Assembly: GCA_010093515.1 (NCBI GenBank) | Contig: MU001706.1 | Coordinates: forward strand, 7,034-71,033 | DNA: 64,000 nt | From: Lineolata rhizophorae | Lineage: Eukaryota; Ascomycota; Dothideomycetes; Lineolatales; Lineolataceae | Direction: 5' to 3' | Shown here: piece after piece, positions 1 to 11,540 of the stretch | How the letters are laid out: each line of letters begins with the position of its first letter | How positions within the stretch are numbered: position 1 is the first letter of the stretch | Notes under the pieces: generated by a model | The model's input: only the letters and a program-made list of their open reading frames with translations | Database searches by the model: none | What the model was told of the DNA's origin: nothing | Program-made: the position numbers and the translations under genes

Positions 1-362
1 TTCGCCATTTCTCGTGCGCGCGCGTGGGAGGGAGGAAAAGCTCGTGCGTCCTCTTCAAGTATCCATTGTACAAGGAAGTCCTCTTGCTCTGGTGTCAATC
101 GTTGTTGGTATACGTGGCTGGTTTGGCTGTTCTGTGTGCCTCGTACACGGGCAGAGAAGGTAGCTTGAGGGATGTTGTACGCCTTTGCAGCAGCTCTTTG
201 ACTAGTAAAAACACCAGCATTAAGATCGCGGATAGCTGCTTGAATAGATTCTTCACGGTTGTCCATTTTGGCAGTGTGGGTGGTGAGAAAACACGTGTTT
301 TGTTGAGGGTGTTGAGTTCTGGGCAGTGAGTTGGAACCCCGGGTGACTCGGAACCCGGTCAG
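1..362 (-). mobile_element. 5' end of a pogo/Fot1-type DNA transposon (partial)
   Basis: Reading the minus strand from an ATG at 266 gives an open frame that runs off the left edge of the window (88 codons visible). It begins MDNREESIQAAIRDLNAG and continues with a psq-type helix-turn-helix (AAAKAYNIPQATFSARVRG), followed by the start of a CENP-B/Tc5-type DNA-binding region (LTPEQEDFLVQWILEED). This is the standard N-terminus of fungal pogo/Fot1 transposases of the Tc1/mariner superfamily. Upstream of the ATG, 267-362 would be the untranslated end and terminal inverted repeat. Two similar GGAACCC-containing blocks at about 331-358 look like subterminal repeats. The outer edge near 362 is a guess from a TA target dinucleotide. 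The visible frame has no stop, so the copy may be young, but most of the element lies outside. Confidence 0.85.
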
Positions 363-1613
363 CTAGCTTAATGTCCTTTGTAAAAGGGCTTGCCAAGACG
401 CTGCCGAAAGATTGACTTTCTGGACTGCCGTTGGTCTCTTAGGCTTTGAACTATCCTCTTTTAGAACAGTGGATTTGAGCACAGACTCCTGAAGCCCTTT
501 CTGAATCACCATTAACTAGAAAAGCCTGTGAATTGAAGATAGTCCCGTGGTGCAACAGACTCGTTCCGGAGGTGATATAACTACTTGCCGCAATATTATC
601 ATCCACCGCTTGTTCATTCTCTTCAATGCTCAGTTCAATATCAAATAAGGCAAGGCAGACATAAATAGAAAGTGCTTTAGTGTCGGCTTTGTCGTGCCAC
701 ATCTTTTAATGCGTATTTGGTCCTAGGGCCTTTTTGCAAGTGAATGCTTCATAATCCGTTGGTTGTCGTTCTACCACTAACTGGATTGCCCTGATTATAT
801 AAGCGGTCGGGCTTATACGACTTATGCAGGTTTCAACATGGACAGATTCAACAGGCTTCACGTGATAGCATCACGTGCGCGTATAGCTACAATTTAATGT
901 AATTGGCATGTTTCTAAACTATGAGATCCTTAAATGGATATAACAGGGAGGAACGCATACATGTTGCACATCAACCATTCCCAAAAAATAAAATAAAAAA
1001 TAAATAAAAAAAATAGAACACAGGAGTTTGCTGTTTGTTTTGCGAGTGCACTTGCTTCTAAACGGATTGAAATTAAAGAGCGAAAGATAGGGAAAAGAAA
1101 AGCACTGGAAAGCAGTATTTGGAACCGCAGTTTGCCAACGTTGACGTAGAGTCTTAGGCTCCAACCAAATCACGTCGCAATAGAGAAATCGAACAACGGT
1201 CTAGAAAAGTCGTAGCGAGACGGCATGTGGCTTGGTGAAGGTACGGAGCGTAGCAAGCGTGATTGGCGCTGCGTTCAAGTTCGTCTGCACTACGTAAGTG
1301 CCAGAATGGCGTAGCTTCTGTGCTTCTTTAGGCCAAAGTGCTGCAGGTTCGGTTATTCGAACAAGGATGGGGCAAAGAGGCGTCCGCAGCCTGTGATCCT
1401 TTCAATTTAACGAGGCCAGCACAGCCGCAATACCTAGCCAGCCACCGATAACGCCAACACGCCGCGAAGACTTAGACGAGGCTAAGACGGCCTGTATACA
1501 ACTACAGGGTCGCCCCACCGAGGCCATGATCAGCAAACATTCGTTTAATGCATATTCGTTCTCGTGGCCAGCTCAGCTATATGGTTAAAATATTGCATTG
1601 ACATTGCTCGGAA
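363..1613. other. Gene-free interval
   Basis: No convincing coding region is seen. Short open frames here (for example 451-702 minus and 919-1173 minus) have no recognisable domain. An A-rich tract lies near 985-1016. A perfect inverted repeat, CACGTGAT-AGC-ATCACGTG, is at 859-877. The right part should contain the promoter of the gene starting at 1614. Confidence 0.5.
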
Positions 1614-2630
1614 ATGCCAAAGAACTATCGGTGGAGTTTGGCCCGTGCACGTTTGCCATTGGTCCTCGCAATCCAGCTTCTCGGTTTCACGGATGCGCAA
1701 ATCATCACCACTTCGACGGGGGCGAGCCTCTCAGACGCAGCTTTGATCGGATACACTTCCGCATCGGTTTATAGTGACTGTGAGTCTTTGGAGGCCGTGA
1801 GCTCGCCGGCACTGGACTGATGACTCGACCGAAAGACATCACTTGGTACTGCCAACCAGGGTCGACGTGGTCCACCCTTGGACCGTACGCTAGATGCTGC
1901 ACGACCGCTCCGGAGAATTGTCTGTTGCCGACGGCGTGCTTGAATACATCGCTGCTTGTAGGACCTAACTCGGAGCAAGTGGAGACATGGCAAGTAGGCT
2001 CGCAAAAGTTTTGTGCGCTCAAGCTTACGTTAAGAAAAGTACGGGCTCCGAGTATCAAACGGTTTGCGTTACGGGAACAATATTCGAGGGTGTCGAGGAA
2101 ACGCGGAGTCTAATGAACTACGATTGTTGGCCACTATGGACCGGAGGAGATTGGGACGCGACGCGGGTAACCGGGGGTGTCAGCACGCGTAAGTGCAAAC
2201 CACCGTTAAATCGGTCCTTGCTGACCTTTTCACAGCCACAGGTATTCCTTCAGCCACATCTGGGCCAACAACCAGCTCTCAGACCTCCACGTTTCAAGGA
2301 TCGACCACATCGACTTCTCAATTGGAGACCAGCTCTGGCGGCTCCGATGACTCGGACAGCCCCGACAGTTCCGATAGCGGGTCATCGTTATCCACCGGAG
2401 GAATTGTAGGTACTGTTATTGGCTCAGTAGGAGCCGCTGCTCTGCTCTTCCTTGGATTTGTGCTAGTCTTCCGCCGCTCGCGTCGTTCGCGACAGCCAAG
2501 AAGACCTCCTGAACAGCGACTGCAAACGTTCTCAACGGAGGGACAAATGGCTGGAGGGGGACCCGGCCCTATTGGGCACGCCTCTCCGTCTGCTCAGCCA
2601 GTTGGTGGGAGCCCGCGAGCAAGCAGATAG
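1614..2630 (+). CDS. Secreted/type I membrane Cys-rich protein with Ser/Thr stalk
   Basis: Four exons are inferred: 1614-1779, 1836-1978 (or 1993), 2035-2188 and 2236-2630, giving about 285-290 aa. The start gives a signal peptide (basic MPKNYRWSLARARL, then LPLVLAIQLLGFTDA). The ectodomain has a Cys-rich stretch (ITWYCQPGSTWSTLGPYARCC, then C-rich to about residue 95) and a second part with YQTVCVTGTIFEG. A Ser/Thr/Asp-rich stalk precedes one transmembrane helix at about 210-233 (GGIVGTVIGSVGAAALLFLG), followed by an Arg-rich cytosolic tail. This layout is common among fungal cell-surface proteins of unknown function. Introns 1 and 3 have good donors (GTGAGT, GTAAGT) and CTGAT/CTGAC branch points. 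The donor of intron 2 is uncertain (1979 or 1994), but both options keep the frame. The function is unknown; a surface sensor or adhesin is only a guess. Confidence 0.65.
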
Positions 2631-2707
2631 ATCGACTTCCGTAGTTTAAAGCTGTCTAAGGTTGGATCACAGCTGCGAAGCTCGTTGGACTTGTTGCATG
2701 TTGGCCC

Positions 2708-5700
2708 TCAAGCGGACAATGACCGGTGAATGTCTCCAATCGATGCCGAATGATCCATGAGCGCTTTGAGAATACTGGGCCGTCCGGACTTCCGAGCGAG
2801 ATCCATGACCGACCATCCGTTCCTGTCTTTTACGGTTACGGAAGCGCCTTCTCTCAAAAGCAGTTCTACGCTCCTCTCGTATCCTCCGATAATAGCCTCC
2901 ATTAGAGGAGTCCGGCCAGCACCAGACTGAAAGTTCACATATGTTTCTACACAAGAGCGAGGAAGGGAATCAATCAGGCGGCCGAGGCCGGCAGTGCAGC
3001 CGCCGGATGCGGCGTAGTGTAATGGAGTATCCCCGCTGGCATCTCGTGCGATTGCCGATGCCCCATTCCGCAACAACATATCGATGCACTCGACACTGCT
3101 ACTTTTGACTGCTTCATGTAGCGGTGTTCGAGAATGACTTTTTATGGTAGCGCTATCGATGCGCCAAGATGCGGGGGCAGAATCGAGAAGTAATTTAAGA
3201 ATTTCCTCATTGCCTTTAGAACATGCCAGATGCACTGGAGAGAAATGGTCGCCATGTTTCTCGATCCAATATGCGCAATATGAAGGGGCCCTATTGATCA
3301 ATAGCCGTACAATCGAAGGGCATCCGAATCTTTTTCAAAGATCAGTGACGCGCAACAATAATGTGAAGGAATAGTACCTACTGCGCAGCGTATTCCAATG
3401 CGTTCGCACCATAGTCACCTTCACTTTTAACTTTCAAGGTAGCTCCTTTCGACATCAAAAAGGATACGATATTATGCTGGCCTTTCGTGATTGCGTAGAG
3501 CAAAGGGGTGTATCCATTGAAACCTTTTGCATCGATATTGGCACCATTGTCCAGAAGAAAAGCTAGGGGTTCGAGTCTTCCCGCCGCAGCCGCAATGTGG
3601 ATCGGTTGGTCACCGTCGTCATTTACGGCATCCACCTTCAGGCCGCTGGACAAAAAAGGAGCTAGACAGCTACCATTGTCACATTCGGCAGCATAATGGA
3701 GAGGGGTCTGAGCGAACCTGTCACGAAAGTCGGACGAGGCGCCCCGTCGAATAAGCCATTTGACGACGTCAGTTTGCCCATGGAGTGCTGCGTGGAACAG
3801 ACTTGTGCAACCAGTGCGGCCGCGGTGATTGACGTCAAAACCACGATCCAGGAGTTTGGTCATTATTTCTGTGTGTCCGCGAGATGCAGCAAATGACATT
3901 GCAGTCTTTCCCTTTGAATCTTCGGCTGTTATGCTTGCTCCGCGGTCTAGTAATATTTGGCAGACAGCAATTCTCCCGCACAAAGATGCGCACATTAGAG
4001 GAGTGCAGCCCGTGGTATCTTGGCCTGGCTTCCACGAGCGCAGAGCGCAAGTCGCATTGATATCAGCGCCGCGATCGAGTATGTATTCAATCTCGGCTCG
4101 GCATTCTGGTTTTGCCATGGCTAGGAAATGGATTGTCGCGAATCCATCGGCCCACCCCGAAAATCCGCAGCCTTTGCTGTCTCGAATATTCTTTTCAAGC
4201 TCGGGCCATCGAATTTTGTTGTGCGCATCGCTCGCCCATGGCAATTCAATTTCGTAATTGTCCTTCAGAAACCGGCACGCTATGGCAGCGGCCTTTCGGC
4301 GCTCGCCAAGACTCAACAGCTTCTCGATTTCTTCGCTATGCTTGATAAATCTCTCTGCCAATGGAAGCTCACTCAACGGAAGCTCAGATCTCCACGTGTC
4401 GGCCTCTTCTACATTTCCTAGCCTTGTGTGGATGTCGACAAGCAGCTTCACCGATTCGTAATAGGCCGCACTTTCTGGTCCGAATAATGTGTATCGACCA
4501 TCTGCACCGTCAAGACAAAGGTCCCTGGCTCTTTCAAGATCCCCCTGGTTGAAAGCCAATTCTCCAAGCGCATGTTTCGCCGAGAAAACTTCTGCTTCCG
4601 ATATTCCTTCAGTTTCGCAAAGGATCAGATTCAATGCAGCCTCAGCGTCGTCTACTTTCCCCTGTTTGGTGTAGACTTTTGCAAGTGCCAGTCGAACCTC
4701 GTTAAACATGGACTTCGTGATCGAAGACGACCTGCTTCTCTGCAAGTCATCTTGCGCGCTAGTAAATGCTTTAACCGCATTCTCAAATTCACGTCGTTCC
4801 ATGTAGGAGATTCCCTTGGCCATTCGTTTCCCGTACATGCGGACGTTCAGGTCTTCTCGGATAGGCTGTGGAGTTTCGTTATCCGGTGATATAAAAGGCC
4901 CAGAGGAGTCATGAGACGTGGACCGAGGTTTACTAGAGTCGCTGTCAAGGTCCGCTCCTGGAATCCAACCAACAATGCGCGAATGCTCTCCGGCCGAAAG
5001 TTGCTCGCCTTGAATTGATGTTTCGATAGCCTTGGATGGCACATCGTCGTAAAATGCCGAACTACTTTGGCTTTCTTCACGCATTTCCGAGAAACCATTT
5101 TCCATGTCTGATATCCAAGAGCGGTCCTCGGGTGCAGCTTCGACGAAAGAATTGATTCCGCTCCCAACGCTAGCGTTTGACGCAAGCTCTGTCGCTGTCT
5201 TGATAATTTCGGTAGCGTGAGCGTATATTTCTCGGTCTTCGGTAGTTGCCGAGCTCGATATCGGGAGATGTTGCCCGAGGAGATTCTCCAGTTTCGAAAT
5301 TGCAGACTGGATCGCGGCGGCTGCAGAATCATCCCGGGCAGTCTTTTGTGATTGCGCTTCGCTGTTTGCAACGTTAGAAGCTAGCCCCTTCACGCCTTGT
5401 ATGGGCTATAGTTGGACTTCGAATTATCGCTCCAGGACACTAACATGGCTATCATATGCAGCGGTAGGCCTAAGGTACTACTCAACAACCCAATTCGTTG
5501 CCGCACCACAGAAATCTCCCCGGATAGCAGATTCATCTTGAACTGCCGGCCGATCTTGTTGAAAATGGCAGGATTCTCCGTGTTAAAACAGCCCAAGATA
5601 TCCTCCAGTTTTCCAAGCGCTTTGCCGGTGTCCAACAACGTCATATTTACCTGGATCCAAAGTACGCTTTTGTCCGATGGAGGACGGAGTCTAGCCGTAG

Positions 5701-5863
5701 ATTTTGCCAGCGAAATCAGGACATTGTGTAGCGTTTCAATCTCCGCGCGGAAGTCTTGAATGACGTTGTCGACTTCCTTGACTTCGTGGATCCACTTAGC
5801 AAGAAGGGTGATACATGATGCACTGAGGTGGGTGAGCGACGCTGCACTGGCGGCGATGTCCAT
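2708..5863 (-). CDS. TPR-ankyrin repeat protein with fungal helical N-terminal domain
   Basis: Three exons on the minus strand, 5863-5445, 5361-3382 and 3329-2708, give 1006 aa. Both introns are in frame: intron 1 (83 nt) ends with CTAAC then AAACAG, and intron 2 (52 nt) restores the repeat text YAAQ-FGCPSIVRLL. Residues 1-140 (MDIAASAASLTHLSASCITL...) resemble the helical N-terminal domain that precedes NACHT or repeat regions in fungal NLR-like proteins. Residues about 324-464 are TPR-like. About ten or more ankyrin units fill roughly 540-985 (TPLMCASLCGRIAVCQILLD, TPLHYAAECDNGS, TPLHEAVKSSSVECIDMLL). There is no nucleotide-binding domain in between. An upstream in-frame ATG at 5941 would add 26 residues, but MDIAASAASLTHLSA fits the family start better. 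The role is unknown; protein-protein scaffolding or allorecognition-type sensing is inferred from architecture. Confidence 0.8.
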
Positions 5864-6916
5864 GATGTGCGCATATTTAGTGGGAAGGTGGGAAGGTGGG
5901 GAGCGTGGAAGTTGCGAGGTCTCCTCAACTACTACATACATACGTAGTGCCTAGGCAGTCACTAGAGCGAGAAGTGAGGCGGGGTGCACAGCCCACCATC
6001 TGCCAAGCCGTGCGGCTGGTGCTTACCGTGCCACCTTCCTAGCGTATCGCAGGAACCAGGGCCGTGGTTCACGATTTTGTCGCGATCGACTACTCTCTCC
6101 TGGTCTCTTTGTTCTAGGGTTTATCCTTAATGCGATCACAAGATGAGCAAGGCTCGAAAGGACAGGCCGTACACACCTCCGACAGCCACGGGGTCCGACT
6201 CGGGTCGCGTCACGACTCTCGACTACGGCTCCTGTGGCGTCCAGCTGAGGACTTGTGGATTTATTGATCCAGCTGCCAAGGCCTGATTGCATTTCAGGCA
6301 GCAGATGTTCCCGCCGTGCAAGGCTCGACACTCCGAAAGGCAGAAAGTCGCATACGAGCCCCTCAACTACTATGGCCAACCAGCGTGCCGCACTGCGTCT
6401 TCGATCACTTTCACTGTGGTCTTTGGGACGTAGGCCGAAACCATCGTCCCGTGCCAAAAAGGAGTTCCCGTTCCTGGTGAAGCATGCGGCTGATGGATTT
6501 TATAAATATGACGTTGCGCCCGGAGGTTGTCCGTTGGTGGGCCGGTTGTCCTTGGCTTTTGTATTCACACTCGCTTGACTTACGTTAGTTGACGCGGGCA
6601 TGTAGTCCGCCTTCTCGCATTTTATGATTATATGCAAGCCTTCGGAAACTTGCGACTAATCTGTTAGTACGCTATCATGAACATCGCAACAAAGGCTGTG
6701 GGTTCTTCAGGATAGCAACGAGGAGGCAGATGGCATCGAAGGTCATTTGCCCCTCCCAATCGGACGGCAGTCAACATCTGCTGTCAAAACAATTCGATCT
6801 TTGCATATTCCTGGACCAGACCTGTCGCGGGATGAACAAGGAGCGTACTGCTTCTCAGTGATCATTCTGACGCCCTGGAGCTGTGCTAACAACCTCCCAG
6901 AGCAAAATGATAAGGC
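5864..6916. other. Gene-free interval
   Basis: No coding region is recognised. Position 5930-5950 has short TACGTA-type palindromic sequence. A TATAAATA at 6501-6508 could be a core promoter for the plus strand, possibly of the decayed HET gene that follows, but its distance from the first recognisable coding text is large. Confidence 0.4.
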
Positions 6917-9150
6917 GTGAAGAATGCGCAATGCAATCCTCGCCGTAAGCAGACAAATAGGGTAAGTGATTGCAAGGGAACTCCGGATGATGCTCAAGCG
7001 CTCTCGCGTGTACACGTCAAAAAGATGAAATTCTTGGTGACTGGAATCGACAACAACAAAGTCCAGCGCCTATGCGAAAATTGCAAAGCATTGGATCTCA
7101 CCAGAAAAATTTATCGTGCAACAACACACGACCAACCTTGCGCCCGCCACCTGACAGACAACAATTTACCTGCGTGGCATAGGAAAGTCTGGATTCTGCA
7201 AATGCGAACTAAGCACGTTCGAACAAATCCACAGCAAGAGCTAGACGTGTCCATTCTGCCGCCTCGTCATCAAATCGATCTCTTTGGTCCACAGCCCGAG
7301 CTCTTAAGGGGAGGACTTGGGGAGGAGACCAAGGAAGAGCTGGAATTCGAATCCGCCAAATATTTTGCCGACTGGCAGACTGATGGTAGAGAGATCATCC
7401 GCGATGGGGAGGGCTGGGACAAAGAAACGCGAGCTTTAACTAAGCGGATTCGAATCCGCTGGAAAGGTGGCAGCTTCCAAGATAAGTTTATCATTTTCGT
7501 TCCACCACAGGCATGGACCTCGAGCGGAGTCAACGCCGACCTGTTTCTAGCACGGTATATAGCCAGCGCATGCGATAAAAAATCACTCGTGAAACGATGG
7601 GTCGATCTCCGCGACACGTCCCACGGATCCTCATATAGAACGAACCATTTCAGCGAGTCTTTCAAGCACATGATCCTGCGAACCATAAAGGATGCCATTG
7701 AAATCGTGAGCGCCTTGGGGCAGCGCTATCTCTGAGTCGATACTCTATGCATCATCCAATATTCGGAGGATTCAAGGTGTTGGAGCTCAATTCGAGGATC
7801 ATGGACCTGGTGACCATCTGCGCGGTGGATGGAGACAGTGCCGACGCCGGCCTTATCGGGCTAAAGCCAAAAACCCGGTCCGTCGAGCAGCATTTTGAGG
7901 ACTACGCCCTCGACGTACAACTCATGGTTGCCTACCTCGGCGAAACGTACATTGAGAGGTCGACTTGGAACAGCCGTGCTTGGACGTTTCAAAAGCGATT
8001 ATTGTCCAAGAGATGTTTAATCTTTGCTGGGGACCGAATATATTTCTAGTGTCGATCCATGACCGTTTCTGAGGATGTGAGTAGCGAGCAAGAAGCAGCA
8101 GGCTGGTCGCTAGACCTACTCAACGCCCCATTGCAACAAATGCGCGAGATAAAAACTCGACTAGTTCGGACATATACAACAATAGTACCCATGTGTATAC
8201 ATCGCAATCTCGGCCGACCTTAGGATATCGACGCTGCATTCCACGGCATCAGAAGCACCATCGGGTCCGCACTCGGCGGCCACATGCTATTCTGTCTTCC
8301 AAGAACTCACTTTGATTGGGCGCTTTATGGGGGCCTTGCGACGCGCCAGCAAGGCGACTACCTAATCGATTTCCAAGCTGGTCGTGGTGCGGGTGGGATG
8401 CATCGGTAATGGAGTATAGGACATCGACCGTCTCCGAGTGCATGACAAATATCCACGAGTGGCCCTTAGAGCATACTTGGGTGGTCTGGTACGTACGGGA
8501 TGGCCAAGGAACGCTCTGGCTTGTGTGGGAAAAGTCGGCCCTCTGCGACTCCAAACGACAAAATCCAACACCGATGTAAGGGATATAGGACGATTTCGGA
8601 GCCACGTGGAGACGCGACGGATTATGATGAGTTGGGCGCAGACACAACATCAAATACCGCTCGCTCCGGCGTTCGACCTTCAAGCTCATACTACCTGAGT
8701 GTCCCTGCAACGTTGGCTTAGCAGACTTCACTTATGACAAGGAATCGCGACCGGAAAACCTACGATGTTTGCAGTTTTAGACGTGGTCAGCCTGGTTTCG
8801 CCTGGACAGCCATAGTTTCGGCCCATCCGACAAGTCTCTACCAAACATTGGCAGAGACATTTTCCGTCATTATGGCACTTTTCCGCAAATGAATCAGAGG
8901 GAAAAACTCAAATACAGCCGAGTTTATTGCGGTTTCCGAAGCAAAGGAGTTCGCAAAAGACGAGTATGACGGGTGGACATATTACATACCGAAGGAAAAG
9001 GACGATTCCGAATGCGACCTCTACTTCGTTCTCTTGATCGAGAAGCACGACAACATATCCCGGCGGATGGGACTCTGAAAGACTTTCAAGCAAGTGTTTT
9101 CTCATTTGTTCGCCCTTGGGAGGGATTGGAGGGAATTCATCTTAGGTTAG
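6917..9150 (+). pseudogene. Decayed HET-domain (heterokaryon incompatibility) gene
   Basis: Text from all parts of a fungal HET protein appears in the right order on the plus strand, but not in one usable reading frame. The N-terminal lead contains RLCENCKALDLTRKIYRATT and HGSSYRTNHFSESFKHMI. The HET core contains IKDAIEIVSALGQRYL, then SADAGLIGL and NSRAWTFQKRLLSKRCL. The C-terminal part contains RFPSWSWCGWDAS and, near 9050-9150, IEKHDNISRRMGL ending in WREFILG and a stop. The central LSxxWG-type portion of the domain seems to be missing. The copy is broken in several places and is taken as a relic. HET proteins trigger cell death on nonself fusion, and decayed copies are common in filamentous ascomycetes. 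The true 5' end is not known. Confidence 0.8.
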
Positions 9151-9305
9151 GAAAAACAAAGTACCTCAACGGTTGCTCAGTAGACCGGGGAGGAAAACCA
9201 CTCCGCATGAAGATGGGAATATATTCCTACCGTTACAACCTTTACCTTCTATGCAACATGATTCATTTTTACAGAATTAAGAGCGGACCGAACATTCCAG
9301 CCACG

Positions 9306-11072
9306 CTATATCGCTCGTATCTTTGCAGCCGCTTCCGCAGCAGCTTGTCTCCTCTCTCCGTATTCCTTCACCTTTTCGGCTACGCCAACTTTTCCATCAC
9401 TCCTGCCCACAAAATGTTTTATCACTTCTTCTGGGCTTGCCGCCCCTTTGTCCTCCATTTCCATCCATACCTTTTCGATTTCGCTTTCTGCCGGCAAACC
9501 GATCCATCCGTGCGGGTAGGTGCGATACCTCAGCTCGGCGTTCGTATTAAGCAGCTGCAGCGAAGCCTTGTCTGCTTCCATGAAGAAAGTCTGGACGTCC
9601 TCCTCGGTCACTTCTTCAATGGTATTGGGCTGCCAATTAGGCCGTCCCTTGCGCTTCTCAATTAGACGTGCAGATACACCCTCCACGAAATCAGGGTGGG
9701 CCATGAACGCCTTCGCGAGGCCATGCTCTCGAATGAATGTCTCTGAAATGTCCCAGGCTTCGGCGCCCGGTGCAGACCGCCTCAATGTTGCAAACGTGAC
9801 CGCCACGCTAGTCGGGCTACGCTCCCGCAACGTGGCGAGTGTCTTCTCGGCCCATTTCCTTATGACTTCGTCCGAGTGCCTCTCCTGTGTTTTTTGCACC
9901 ATATTGAGCACCGATTGCACGTCGGGTTGCGAAGGGCCGAAACAGGCATCGATTACAGCGCGGAGAGGCCCGGAAATCGTAGGCCGCGGAGAAGGCAAAG
10001 GAGCCACAAACTCCTCGATCGTATTCGCAACCAAGCGTTGGCGATGGCCAAGGGATAGCGTGTCAGCAAAGGTGAGCTCAGCAAGACGAGACTCGAGAGT
10101 AGGAAGGGTCGAGGAGTGGACGTAGTGCGTGGCGATTCCGTGGTAGCTGCGTTGAATAGAGAATTAGCTGTTTGCCGTCGCATATCTGGTTTGGACGAAC
10201 GTACAAAGCGTCCACGCCGCGCAGCTGCTCGCTCGTTAGTGCGAGATACATTCCCAAGCCGCCATCCATCCGCGGAAGGAAGAAGCTCGCTCCCACATCT
10301 GGGAAGAATCCAATCGTCGTTTCAGGCATGGCAAAGACGGTGTTCTCGGTCGCGATGCGGAAAGGGGCGTGGATGCTGAGCCCGACGCCTCCACCCATGG
10401 TGATGCCGTCCATGTAGGCAACGTAGGGCTTCGAGTAAGTTGCGATGAAATGGTCGAGGCTATATTCGAGGCCAAAGTACGCCGCCGACTGCGCCTGCCC
10501 GTCGACGCCTTCTTTGTTCCATTGTGCGAGGGCAGCAACGTCTCCACCGGCACAAAAGGCGCGGCCCGCTCCCTTCATGACGACAATGTTGGCCATTTGT
10601 GACTTGGACCATTCCTGCGAGCGGAGGACGCCAATGTCAGTCGATCCGGCGCAGTTCAGTTTGCAGGCGCACGCGTAGGACCGACCTGGAGCCTCGGAAT
10701 GATTTTGCGTGCCATGGACCCGTTCAGCGAGTTGAGCTTCTTCGGCCGGTTGAGCTCGACCGTGCGCACACCGTAGGTTGCGCCGAAGACAACGTCATCG
10801 GGATCGTCGCCAGGCTGTTCCTTGATGAGCTCGTCGTAGACTTCGGACGAGTACTGCGACATCGGGTCAGTTCATAGCGACATTGGAAGCGATCCGAACG
10901 GCCAATGCCGCGAGGAAGCACGCGGTCGGGTACGGGGCGGAGGCACCTGACGCAGCTGCGGCCTTCGGACAGCCGGATCCATGATCTTGGCTCTAAGCGG
11001 CATCGTGGTGGTGGGACGGCAGTGCCAGCTTCTCGAAGAGGCTGCCCGGAGAACTCGCGAGTGAAGAGACAT
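9306..11072 (-). CDS. EHD3: Mitochondrial 3-hydroxyisobutyryl-CoA hydrolase (Ehd3/mS47)
   Basis: Four minus-strand exons, 11072-10947, 10853-10686, 10614-10205 and 10146-9306, give 514 aa. Residues 1-30 ([20 protein letters not shown]) look like a mitochondrial targeting peptide. The crotonase fold follows: the start of the domain at [17 protein letters not shown], the oxyanion loop [12 protein letters not shown] at 113-124, the [13 protein letters not shown] segment and the catalytic Glu region [18 protein letters not shown]. The C-terminal ECH_2 half ([12 protein letters not shown] to KIRAI) is typical of HIBCH rather than simple enoyl-CoA hydratases. HIBCH hydrolyses 3-hydroxyisobutyryl-CoA in valine breakdown. 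In yeast the orthologue Ehd3 is also a subunit of the small mitochondrial ribosomal subunit (mS47). The gene is divergent from mitochondrial EF-Tu with about 470 bp between the start codons. Confidence 0.92.
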
Positions 11073-11540
11073 GGGCAAGGCGAAGGGGTGCGGTCGAGGG
11101 AGGGAGGTCGGCGATGCCACGGGCAGGCAGAGGGCGAGGAGGAAGGTTTTGGCCGGCGGACCTCGGGTATTAGCGGACGAAGCTCTCTGCTCGGCGGCTC
11201 TCCGGCGAGGCGGCGAAGGGCGGGCACCCACGGCGGCGGACAAGACGAAAACGGCACCCGAGGCGGAGGAAATTGTCGGGAGGGCAGGGAAGAATTGGTG
11301 AAGAAGCGCACAAGGCCGCACCCTGAGACCCAGTTGGAGCTCCCCTCGGCGCGCAGCACGTGCGCGCGTTTGGGGTGGCCCGAGCTCGGAAAGATTTCCA
11401 TCGTGCGAACTTCGAAAAGGGCGACGGGACTCCGGCGTCAGGACCGTCTCCAACCCCGTCTCCCCTTCCCGCTCCCTTCCTTCCATCATATCTCTTTGAT
11501 CCGACGGGGCCGCCCTTGTTCTCGACGGCTCGCTCTCGCG
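11073..11540. promoter_or_regulatory. Shared EHD3/TUF1 divergent promoter
   Basis: The 468 bp between the two ATGs must serve both genes. It is GC-rich and purine/pyrimidine-skewed in blocks, with no clear TATA box, as is usual for housekeeping promoters. Long open frames across it on both strands have no domain content and are treated as chance frames. Confidence 0.6.

Noticed and set aside
451-702. An 83-codon minus-strand frame near the transposon end.
   Set aside because: No recognisable domain and no splice partners; too little evidence to call a gene.
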